A stretch of 10,714 bases of DNA from Euperipatoides rowelli (GCA_003024985.2 PXIH01S0000960.1), one strand, 5' to 3'; numbered from the stretch's first letter, positions 1 through 7,956 are shown. The notes: a model not told the origin generated them from the letters alone. A program made the numbers and translations.

Positions 1-60
1 TTCGGTAATTTCAAGTATATGTTAAATATTTTTTTAATTATTAATTTCTCATTTTATTAT

Positions 61-78
61 TTTTGTTTGTTTTTCTAG
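61..78 (+). promoter_or_regulatory. Splice acceptor of the TSR exon
   Basis: A T-rich polypyrimidine run ends in CTAG directly before the first TSR codons. The reading frame and domain homology begin right after this AG, which supports it as the functional 3' splice site. Confidence 0.72.
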
Positions 79-208
79 GTGTTCAGAAGACAATTGTTGC
101 TTGTGTGAAAGATAACACTTTAGCTAGAGTTGCAGACAGCAACTGTGATTCCATTTCAAAACCCCCTCCACAGACTGTTCAGTGCAATAACAGGCCATGT
201 CCACCCGG
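79..208 (+). CDS. Internal exon encoding most of a thrombospondin type 1 repeat (ADAMTS/papilin-like)
   Basis: The exon has 42 complete codons, read from position 81, with split codons at both ends. It enters in phase 1 (the first two bases finish a codon, giving Gly if the previous exon supplies a G) and leaves in phase 2. The peptide opens with (G)VQKTIVACV, continues through VADSNCD and KPPPQTVQC, and closes with NNRPCPPG. The four cysteines and their spacing match cysteines 3-6 of the extracellular thrombospondin type 1 repeat, and 'CPP' before an expected Trp is typical of ADAMTS and papilin repeats. The first two cysteines and the Trp cluster must lie in an upstream exon outside the window. 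The position normally held by Arg in G-x-Q-x-R-x-x-x-C is Thr. Such repeats occur in secreted matrix proteins, so a secreted or extracellular product is inferred. Reading past the donor meets TAA at once. Which TSR protein this belongs to cannot be decided from one exon. Confidence 0.78.
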
Positions 209-214
209 GTAAGA
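207..214 (+). promoter_or_regulatory. Splice donor of the TSR exon
   Basis: GG|GTAAGA is a near-consensus 5' splice site, with the intron starting at 209. It falls just after the CPP(G) end of the repeat, and readthrough gives a stop codon immediately. Confidence 0.75.
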
Positions 215-1490
215 AAATGAGCTCTTTTTTATTTATTTATTTACTCATCCTATTTGACAAATAAGGATTTTATCCTTAAACTTATAAAAGGGGGGAGGAT
301 GAGATAATTTCACCTGCATTAAATGCAATATTATTCTGCCCACTGGCTAGAGATAAAACTTTATGTCTGAGATAAGAAATCCGCCTCCATCTACAGTCAT
401 GCCCCTAGAGGAAGAGTAACAAACTAAATATTTTTAATCATAGAGGAAAAATTTTAAACCTAGTTAGGCTACCTCACTTTCTAAATAATTTTTCAATGTT
501 TAACATTTTTAGGATTTGTATTGTTTACAATAAATAGATTTTAGTAATAATATTTGGTCTCTATCTTGTAAACAAATGCACCAACTCGTTCATTAAGATA
601 TTTTTAATGACTTGGCTGGTTAATCCCTCACTCATTCAGATCTGTTCAGTAGTTTATAAAAAAAAAAGAGACATATACAATCATACATTTTTTTATTAAT
701 AAATATAAATATTTAACAAACAATTTCAAAAATCACCGAATTTTGTTTCCATTTGGATAGACGCAAGCAGATTCCATATTTATTCAAACATAATTTTCAT
801 CAAATAACTTATAATATGTTTCTCTTTTAATACATCAAATTTTAACTTTGAGAAAATATTCACTTTAAAATTTGTACTTTTTTAGCTTTAAGAAATCTAT
901 ATTCTGCAAACATACTTATTTGTTGTTGCAAGACTGCAAAATTTCAATCGATCAGCAATAGTATCTCTTACATTTTAAAAGAAAACTGAAGTGAATAATT
1001 TAATCCAATTATTTACCATTTCCAAACTTTTTTTTTTCTTAATATATCTAAACAGATGCTTGTATTTGTTCTCAATTTTCATGTTCTTAGAAAAAAAAAA
1101 ATGCCAAATTGTTGTTACAAATTATGATTCCTGGCTTAAGGAAATTATGTTACGAGGTTGAAAAAGTGATTAGTCAAAAGGCAATATTATGTTGTCAATG
1201 TACAGCTTCAAGTTGGAAAGGTTAATTTGTTAGGCCAAATTGTGACAATCGTCAGTCTTTTTAAAGCTTAAAATAATTTGAATAAATATTTTCTTTAGAA
1301 AAAAAAAATCAAATGTTTACTCAATCATCCCATTGGGGAATTTATAAATTATTGTTAAATAAACATACATTAGAGTTTTTGTTGAACATCTAATTATATA
1401 TTTGTTACAATGTACATTTTCTTTTCTTCTGCTAGTAAAAACATTGATATTAATTTGTAGTAATAACATAATACATTTATATTATATATC
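209..1490 (+). other. AT-rich intron start, no gene seen
   Basis: This stretch follows the TSR donor and is taken to be intron. It has a short TTTA microsatellite (about 229-242), many A and T homopolymers of about 8-11 bases, and no open frame of note on either strand. A weak inverted pair (CTCATCC near 244 and GGATGAG near 295) encloses a small AAGGAT/ATCCTT hairpin, with no assigned role. No exon continuing the TSR frame was recognised. Confidence 0.55.
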
Positions 1491-1491
1491 A

Positions 1492-1882
1492 CTAGTTTAA
1501 AGTACCCTGTGTTGCCGCCCTAGATTCTAAAACTGTCTGAGTATGTGCAGCAGTTGTGTGTCCAGGTTTAATGGTAGCCTATATTTTCCACTAGGTCCAA
1601 TAACTAACTATGCCATATTTGGTCCAAATCAGTCCAAGGGTTTAGAAGTGTATTGAATGAAAAAATCTGGTGTTAACACCAACTTCTAAGAAAAACTATC
1701 TGCACATGCACAGTTGTGGTTTTTCCAGGTTTAACTGTATTTTGTGCTGGGTCCTACAGAGTAACTGTGGTAAATTTGATCCAGATTGGTTCAAGTATTT
1801 TAGATTGTATAGAGAATATACCAACATAGACATTCAATTTTATATATTGGTATTGTATATCATTGTTTACTATTCTTGGAAG
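1492..1882 (+). repeat. Diverged dispersed repeat with two tandem units of about 160 bp
   Basis: Two copies align at an offset of roughly 157-163 bases: about 1530-1656 and 1693-1815. Each has, in order, AAACTRTCTG, a TGTGCA/CATGCACA-like stretch, CCAGGTTTAA, a GGTCC word, TAACTRTG, a TTTGRTCCARAT word, YGGTYCAAG-like sequence and TTTAGA. The order and wording resemble a family of short non-coding repeats scattered through many invertebrate genomes, with 'accaaatttggtccaaatcggtccag'-style cores; that resemblance is from memory and is not a database match. A 71-codon open frame across the second copy shows no protein-like composition and is not considered coding. Confidence 0.5.
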
Positions 1883-1889
1883 TAAATAT

Positions 1890-2341
1890 TTAAATCACCA
1901 ATCTAAGTTGCTTCATAAATAATTTAGTTATTTATTAGTTTAGCAAGATCTTCACCCAAGGATGTTGTTCCAGATCCCTAAATTAACAAGAGCCTAAAAT
2001 CCGGATCCAATAAGTGACATTTTAGAAATGGATAGCAGCTTTATTTTATTATTTACAGTCCTAACCTTACCCTAACCCTGAACCCTAACTTCTACTATGT
2101 ATTAAACACATTATGCACCAACCCGATGATAATCTAGAGGTGAAATAATCCTTTTTTGATTGATTTTGAATTCAATAATTTGACACCAACTTCCGTTGGC
2201 CCTCTCGCAATGACAGAAATATATGTGCAGATGTTAGAAACACAGTAATTGTCACTTAGTGGATACTGTTTCTAGGTACTCCTCTAAATTAGGGTAACTG
2301 CTAAGGAAATTGCCTCTACTTGTGGCCAATACCTACTTTGG
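1890..2341. other. Unassigned AT-rich DNA left of the hAT-like element
   Basis: No protein similarity is visible on either strand. The only distinctive tract is the CCCTAA-like run at 2060-2089. The sequence ends at the target site of the 2350-6936 insertion. Removing that insertion joins CCTACTTTGG, one copy of GTCTATAT and CAACCCAGGATC into a plausible empty site. Confidence 0.45.
2060..2089 (-). repeat. Short degenerate telomere-like (CCCTAA)n tract
   Basis: About five imperfect units of CCTAAC, CTTAC and CCCTAAC type lie in 30 bases. Read on the minus strand this is the TTAGGG kind of repeat found in many metazoans. It is too short and degenerate to be a telomere; it may be an internal microsatellite or a repair patch. 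Confidence 0.4.
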
Positions 2342-2349
2342 GTCTATAT
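2342..2349 (+). repeat. Left 8-bp target-site duplication of the hAT-like element
   Basis: GTCTATAT is repeated exactly at 6937-6944, outside the right terminal repeat. Eight bases is the duplication length made by hAT transposases, and the nTnnnnAn pattern fits their known target preference. Confidence 0.85.
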
Positions 2350-2363
2350 CAGGGATGGCCAAC
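2350..2363 (+). repeat. Left terminal inverted repeat of the hAT-like element
   Basis: CAGGGATGGCCAAC is a perfect inverted match to 6923-6936. After it the sequence continues TTGTTGCTTATGGAG, which has no counterpart on the right, so the perfect repeat stops at 14 bp. Confidence 0.85.
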
Positions 2364-2499
2364 TTGTTGCTTATGGAGATCGACTTTTTTAAATTGAAAG
2401 TATTCACGAGCTACCTTGAAAAAAACTTAATTGAATTGATAAGCTTTTTTTTAAGCAATATTATGAGAGTTTTCTTTTTATGGACATAATGAAAATTAA

Positions 2500-4355
2500 T
2501 AACGATTTATATGAGTTTTAATTTTTACACTTATTGAAAGGTATTGATTTAGACTTAATCTATAATTATATAGTGGAGGGTGTGATGGAAATTATTAATA
2601 GATATACTCCAAAAAAAAAAGTATTTAATAACACAGGAACAAAACTATTTAGACCTCCTTGGTATGATAAACAGATTTTAGAAGAAGAAAAATAGAGAAA
2701 TCGTATTTTTAGAGTTTATCAAAAAACATGAGCCAGTTCAGATTATTCAAACTATAAAATGGCTCGAAACAATCTAAACAAAAAAAGAGGTTTGAGTTTG
2801 AGACTAATCTTATAAATCAAGCAACAATAGACCCCTCTATCGTGTTTAAATATTTAGTAGTAGGGGAAATCTTGTAACAGCATAGTGTTTTACAGTCGGA
2901 ATCTAGTGTTATTGCAGATATATTTTACTATGTTTAACATGCTAAAAGCTGATTATACTAAAACTGATAGTATAGTTTTCATGATTATGAAGAAATCACC
3001 TGTCAAGAAACTGAAGATATTATAGGTCTTATTAAAAATTCAAAGATTGCATCTTTGGATGGAATCTCGAATTTTATGATTAAACATTTCCAGAATTTTT
3101 TACTTATTTGATTACTTGGATTGCAAATAAAACACTAGCTACAGGCAGGTTACCTAATTTATGGAAAATGGGTATTATTAAACCTATCTATAAGAAAAAT
3201 GATAGAACACTGTCTTGTGAGTTCCTATCGGACCAATTTGATCATGTCCTCAATTTCAAAGGCAGTGGAGCACTGTATTATGACACGAATGAATGAACAT
3301 ATAGAGATATATAATATTTTTTCTCAAGGTCAATGTGGATTCCACAGAGGATTAATGTTTGATAGAAACCACGGATCTTATAACTCATAGCATGGATCGG
3401 TCATTACCGATGGATGTTATTTATTTGATTTGCAATTGGCGTTTGACACCGTCCCTCATGATCTTTTTATTAAAAAGCTTGATAGTTATAAGAATTCATA
3501 ACAAATCAAACTATACAAGTACAGGTCATGGTCAGAAATCTTTTTTTTTTAGTGTTACAAATGGCTTCCCACAAGGGGCCATACTTTCAACTTTATTTTT
3601 TAATATTTTCATGGCAGATTTGGAGGCCAATTTACAGTCAGCAATAGTTATTTATGCAGACGATGTAAAGATCCTGAGGGAGGTTGTCAGTGCAGTTGAT
3701 GCAGTTATTGTACAGCATGATATCAATAGGGTGTTGAATTTGTTTTCTAGTAATCATCTTTTACTCAATGCAAATAAAACTTTGTTTATACGTTTCTCTA
3801 CTAAAAATTATTGTAGCTCTTATGTAGTCGATGGTACTAATCTAAAAAATAGTAATACACAGCGTGATCTGGGTATAATTTATGATTCCAAAATGACATT
3901 TTCTCCGCATATAAATTTTGTTGTTAAGCGTATTAATGTGAAGTTCTCAATGTTAAGAAATGGTCTGAAATTTATTGATGTAAAATCTTTATAAACTTTG
4001 TATCATACCTTTATTCAACCATTATATGATTATTGTAATGTGGCTATTTTCATTTTGTTTAAGAGAGATTTGGGAATGTTGGAGAGGCAGTATCATTCGA
4101 TGATAAAAAGGATAAATGGGTTTTTCTATTTCTCTTACGAGAAGAGATTATCTTTATTAAAATTTGTAACTTCTTCATCACTAAGTCTAATTAGAGGAGA
4201 TTTAATTTTTTTTTATATTTCAATAAGAGTTAAATTTAATATACAGTAGATCAGTATTTTACATATGCTAGTAAGGTCATTCATTTAAGCTTCAAGTGAA
4301 TTATAAAAGAACGTTAAGGAGAGATAAAACTATTTTTCATCGTTCCATTATACAT
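2500..4355 (+). pseudogene. LINE A: broken CR1/jockey-like retrotransposon ORF2 (reverse transcriptase)
   Basis: The copy is 5'-truncated. It starts in the linker after the endonuclease (LLKGIDLDLI from 2531, then RPPWYDK near 2655) and runs through the reverse transcriptase. Visible motifs in order are SLDGIS (about 3055), LPNLWKMGIIKPIYKK (about 3150), SISKAVEH (about 3251), QCGFHRG (about 3331), motif A DLQLAFDTVPHDL (from 3427), motif B NGFPQGAILSTLF (from 3560), and an intact YADD box at 3653-3664. The downstream tail has HTFIQPLYDYC (about 4004) and SLIRGDL, then LRRDKTIFHR near 4315-4345. The frame changes several times before about 3470. From there to 4249 it is open except for one in-frame TAA at 3992-3994. 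The last part of the usual C-terminus and the 3' UTR are absent, because sequence switches near 4350 into LINE B. As a family, these enzymes make cDNA at a nicked target; this copy cannot. The exact clade is uncertain. Confidence 0.82.
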
Positions 4356-6922
4356 CTTTTATATCTATAATTCTCCAAAGTTTCTTTTTCTTGTATCTTC
4401 TTCCACCATCTCCTCTCCCCTTCTTTTCTATTTCCCTCATTTGATTTCCCCATTTTTTATCCAATCCCTCCATCACTCTTTTCATACTTCCTATCCATAA
4501 TCCTAAGTAATAGCCTATTATGTCTCCATCTACCACTTTTGCCATATTTATCACTCTCTTCCACCATCTTGATTTTGTTGATCTTAAGAAACCATCCCTA
4601 AAAACACATCTACATACACTTTCCTCTCCCATTAATTGCATTCTACCAAATCTTTTTAACTTTGCACACCTTTCCCTATCTTCAAAATTACTCCAACTCA
4701 TATCTCCTTGTATGGCCTCAACTGCTATGTACATATTTCCCCCCAATGAATATCTACCCATCTCCTCCTGTATCTTCTCTATTTCTTTCCCCACACTCCC
4801 TGACATCACTAGCACTTGTGGAAGTGGATAGCAGTACCTGGTGTTGCACAACACCAGGTACTGCTATCCACTTCCACAGAATCCTGGTTACTTCATATCT
4901 ACTATTACTCATACATGCTACCCTTTTTATTATACCTTTATTTCTTTTTCTTTTTCTAAAATTTTTTATTCCCATCCCCTTAAATAATATTTACCTGAAC
5001 TTATCATTACTCCTAAATATTTGTATTTATCTACCTCTACCATATTCCTATCTCCCAATTACCACAAACCATGTTCTCTCTTATTTATCCACAAAATTTT
5101 AGATTTATCAATATTGAAATCGATCCCAAGCCTAAACCTTATCTCATTGCAAATTTCTAAAAGCCTTTGCATATCTACCTAATTTTCAGTGAAGAGTACT
5201 ATATCATCTGGTAATCTTTTTTATATTCCCCTTAAAAACATCTCTTTCTCTGATAGCATTAGTCCTCTATCTAATGCATCCAAATATAATATAAATAAAA
5301 TAGCCAACATGGGGCATCCTTGTCTTAGACCCCTTTTGCACTTTATACCTTTAGAATTTATCCTTTCCCTTAACATTAACATTATCTGTGTATGTATTTT
5401 GTAAAACTCTTACCCATTCCTTTCTCATCTTTTTCTCCAGCAATATTTTCTACAAAACCTCCCTATCCACCCTATCATATGCTTTACTTAAATCTAAAAA
5501 ACCTATTACCATTCCAGTGTTTCTTTAAGCTATGATATAATATTTCTATCTTTTCTAAAACCATGTTGCAGTTCTCCCAATATATTTTCTTCCTCCATCC
5601 ATTCTACTATCCATTATTTCATTATATACATAAATAATTAATTAAAAACACTCATTACCGCTATTGGTCTATAGTTTTCAAGCTTCGTTTTATCTTTTCC
5701 TTTTCCCTTAAATATTAGCCAAATTCTAGTCTCCCTCCATTCATCTGGTACCTTTTTTCCATTGATTTATATTCCATATATTTTTTTAGATATCTTCCTC
5801 TCTATATATTTAATACCTTAACCATTTCTATTGCAAATCCGTCTAAATCTCTAGCTTTACCATTCTTCATTCTATATATTAATTTATTAAACATTCCCTC
5901 TTCTAGCTATATTTTCCACTCCTTCCATCTATATTTATCCCTTATTTCAACTCTTACTACCTCTCTCTCATCCTCCTTGCTCCCTATTTCGTCCACATAA
6001 CTATCTAAAAGTTTTTTAACTACTTGATTATTATTATCTTTCTTTTTAACCGGTATTTATAGACCCTTTAATCCTTCCCCCTTTCTATTTTTCACATATC
6101 TCCAAAATTTTCTACTACACTCCCATCCTCCTAACTTTATTTCCTTCATTAATTCCCTATATTTTTTACTTCTTTATTCATCTATTTTTATTCTAGCCCT
6201 TTTCTTATTTATCATATAATTCTCCCATTTTTCTTTATCTCATTCCCTTGTTTGTTTTTTAAACTTTTCTTATACTCTCAATTTGCTATTTTTCTATCTA
6301 TTATTACCTCTTTTAAATCTTTAGACCACCATTTTTTATGTTTTCCATTCTTTCTTTTTCTCTTACCCAAATTTTTAGCAGCACATTTTTCATTATCTCC
6401 ATTAGTTACATACTCTATCTCTTTTTCAGACCTCAGTTTCTAATTTAGTACCTTGTCAAACTCCTCTAGTTTATTCTTCCCTTTAAAATCTCATCCTTCA
6501 ACCATTCCTTCCCTATCTTCTCTAACCTTATCTATTTTCATATTTCCCAGCATTATAGTTATTAAATTATGATCTGATACAAATTCTTTCTCTTCCTCAT
6601 CCCATATTTTCATTTCCGTAAATTTATTTACCAATTCCTCCCCTACTAAGACATAATCAATGACCAATTTTTGTATTCCTCTGCTCCATGTAGTTATTCC
6701 TTCACATACATTCAATAAATTTCCCATTTCCATTTTTGTTTTTACACAGAATTCTTTTAACATTAAGCCATTTCTATTTTATTCCTCTCACATTTCTTCT
6801 ATATGTTCATTAAAATCTCCCATTATCATCACTTTCATTCCCTTTTCTTTAAAATCTTTCACATCCCTTTCCATACATTTATATTTTCTCTTATTCCAAG
6901 ACCAGCCGATTCTCATCCCCCT
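4355..6922 (-). pseudogene. LINE B: broken non-LTR retrotransposon ORF2 (endonuclease plus reverse transcriptase), antisense
   Basis: Read right to left, the remnant starts inside an APE-type endonuclease: MIMGDFNEHI with GDFN at 6809-6820, DYVLV, then SDHNL at 6563-6577. Two stops interrupt this part (EEM*EE*). Next come the linker motifs KWWSKDLKE (about 6325) and KFWRYVKNRKG (about 6090-6120). The reverse transcriptase follows: GKARDLDGFAIE (about 5850), VPDEWRETRIWLIFKGKGK (about 5710-5765), ENYRPIAVMS, GELQHGFRKDRN (about 5540-5580), motif A LDLSKAYDRVDR (5462-5497) and motif B GLRQGCP (5311-5331). Motif C reads LPDDIV (5197-5214) instead of YADD. KYLGV lies near 5030. The C-terminal part, EKIQEEMGRYSLGGN with the AVEAIQGDMSWSNF stretch, lies about 4660-4790. 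The tail resembles I/Nimb/Ingi-like elements in my judgement. Start and 3' UTR are missing. The plus strand here is strikingly pyrimidine-rich because the coding strand is A/G-rich and encodes many Lys and Glu. Confidence 0.82.
4817..4878. repeat. 62-nt near-perfect palindrome inside LINE B
   Basis: The arms 4817-4846 and 4849-4878 are perfect 30-bp inverted copies separated by two bases (CA). The right-hand arm is the ancestral one: on the minus strand it continues the LINE B frame as TRIL-WKWIAVPG. The left-hand arm is an inverted duplicate sitting where a few residues before VLVMSGSV would be expected, and it breaks the frame. A fold-back (template-switch) event during reverse transcription or repair is the likely origin. 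Confidence 0.85.
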
Positions 6923-6936
6923 GTTGGCCATCCCTG
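6923..6936 (-). repeat. Right terminal inverted repeat of the hAT-like element
   Basis: GTTGGCCATCCCTG is the exact reverse complement of 2350-2363. The LINE B fragment begins almost directly inside it, so hardly any right subterminal hAT sequence remains. Confidence 0.85.
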
Positions 6937-6944
6937 GTCTATAT
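6937..6944 (+). repeat. Right 8-bp target-site duplication of the hAT-like element
   Basis: GTCTATAT is identical to 2342-2349. The preserved duplication means the outer boundaries have not been rearranged since insertion. Confidence 0.85.
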
Positions 6945-7149
6945 CAACCCAGGATCAATATCCTCTATCTAGAAGCCAATTAATGCATTTTACATTGCAT
7001 ATTTATTTATTTAGAAATTTAAAGATATGAAGTTAACATAATTCTGGTTTAACTTCATGTTTTGCATAATACTAAACAATATACAATATCATAACATAAT
7101 AAAAGAACAAAAACAACATAAAACTAACAACGATAATAACTTTTATACA
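6945..7149. other. AT-rich spacer with a small hairpin
   Basis: There is no coding signal. ATGAAGTTAA (7027-7036) and TTAACTTCAT (7049-7058) form a 10-bp stem with a 12-base loop, with no clear function. The right part, read on the minus strand, may be the 3' UTR of the LINE E remnant. Confidence 0.4.
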
Positions 7150-7440
7150 TCTTACTCTTTTCATTCCCTCCTCTCTCTTGGCGAAACACTCTCCCCCCTC
7201 TCAATCTTGTCATTCTAGTGTTTTACTTCATTCCTGTTCCTCCCTTCCTTCTTTTCTCCCTCTCTGGACTCTCATAATCCTTTTGTCTTAGAATGTATCT
7301 ACTGAATCCTTGAATACCTTTAATTCGCCCTCAAAAGCTTTTTTTGGGGAGTTTGTTCCATGTATTGTTGTTTTTTTAAATACTGAACTTAAAAGAAAAT
7401 CCTTTTTACTTAATACAACTTTTATACAATATTTATGTGA
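7150..7440 (-). pseudogene. LINE E: C-terminal scrap of a CR1/jockey-like retrotransposon protein
   Basis: On the minus strand the peptide has KVVLSKKDFLLSSVFKK, then, after frame changes, NTWNKLP (WNKLP at 7346-7360) and, one shift later, KAFEGELKVFKDSVDTF. This follows the usual end of CR1/jockey ORF2 proteins, where a WNxLP motif precedes an FK..LD-like helix. The frameshifts fall around an A run that reads as T7 on the plus strand near 7340-7345. Only a few dozen residues are recognisable, so the family assignment is tentative. Confidence 0.5.
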
Positions 7441-7478
7441 TTGACTCTGTGGTCTGTTGTTTATGATAAAATAAATGT

Positions 7479-7700
7479 AAGGCAGAAATGGAAAGAATCT
7501 TGCTAAAGATTAATATAACTGTACAATATGGAATGAAAGTCAATATAGGAAAGACAAAACTCTTGTCATTGGTAACAAAGGAAACATTAAATGCAAGATT
7601 GAAATGGAAGGAAAAAATAGTAGAACAGATGAAAAAATTTAGATATTTGAGCAACTTAAAAAAATGGAAGATGGAAGAACCACAATATACAAATATCATG
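7479..7700 (+). pseudogene. LINE C, first part: reverse transcriptase fragment after the catalytic box
   Basis: The open frame includes LLKINITVQYGMKVNIGKTK, then LKWKEKIVEQMKKFRYL. This pattern (GMKVNxxKTK followed by a Phe-x-Tyr-Leu turn) is the stretch immediately downstream of the catalytic box in many animal LINE reverse transcriptases, where FKYLGS is usual. Homology stops near 7700 and resumes at about 8110, so this is the first half of a split copy. Confidence 0.65.
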
Positions 7701-7760
7701 GACAACACCAGACCACAGTCCAGTGAAGTTGTCTCTAGTCCTAATCTAATATTTTTTGGA

Positions 7761-7783
7761 GGGGAGTGGGGAGGGGAATTGGG
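7761..7783 (+). other. Predicted G-quadruplex motif
   Basis: Four G runs (GGGG, GGGG, GGGG, GGG) are separated by loops AGT, A and AATT, meeting the standard G3+N1-7 rule. It lies in the DNA that separates the two halves of LINE C. It stands out against the AT-rich background; any function is unknown. Confidence 0.55.
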
Positions 7784-7956
7784 AATTTTAATTTTAAAAA
7801 ATATCAATTATATACCCATTGCAATACCAAACTAGTTAACCCTCAATAAACTCCTGAACCATGCTTAAATAAAATCAAAAGACTAGCTAGCTTCCCTACT
7901 TTTTTTTTTTGCCAATCTATTCCAAAATAAAAGCAAACCAATTAGATCAATTCAAA

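Larger units (their letters stand above)
2350..6936 (+). mobile_element. hAT-like DNA transposon insertion, 4,587 bp, interior replaced by LINE sequence
   Basis: The element is defined by perfect 14-bp terminal inverted repeats (CAGGGATGGCCAAC at 2350-2363 and its reverse complement at 6923-6936) and a perfect 8-bp duplication outside them. CAGGGRTGGCCAA termini are well known in the hAT superfamily. The left 120-180 bp, including the CGAGCTACC word near 2406, reads like a hAT subterminal region. No hAT transposase (RNase H-like fold or C-terminal dimerisation motif) was seen, so this copy is non-autonomous. From about 2500 to 6922 the interior consists of LINE A (+) and LINE B (-). The orientation of the hAT element itself is unknown. 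Strand-neutral evidence (both termini and both duplications) makes the call strong; how the cargo arrived is inference. Confidence 0.8.

Noticed and set aside
1670-1885. 71-codon plus-strand open frame
   Set aside because: It spans a diverged non-coding tandem repeat, has an odd Tyr/Cys-rich composition and resembles no protein family known to me.
4817-4878. microRNA precursor
   Set aside because: The stem is a perfect 30-bp duplex with a two-base loop inside retrotransposon coding, and one arm continues the reading frame; this is not the shape of a microRNA hairpin.
4520-5102. Plus-strand open frames of about 100-146 codons over 4520-4831 and 4662-5102
   Set aside because: They lie antisense to LINE B coding and are rich in Ser, Pro, Leu and Phe because of the pyrimidine-rich strand. 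Recognisable protein motifs are on the minus strand.
2350-6936. Intact autonomous hAT transposon or domesticated transposase gene
   Set aside because: No transposase-like peptide is visible in any frame; the interior is LINE sequence on both strands.
6252-7030. Plus-strand open frames at 6252-6443, 6660-6983 and 6803-7030
   Set aside because: These are shadows of the LINE B endonuclease and linker region on the minus strand; they have no motif of their own.
7433-7807. Minus-strand open frame of 124 codons
   Set aside because: It is antisense to the LINE C fragment, whose plus-strand peptide has clear reverse transcriptase features.
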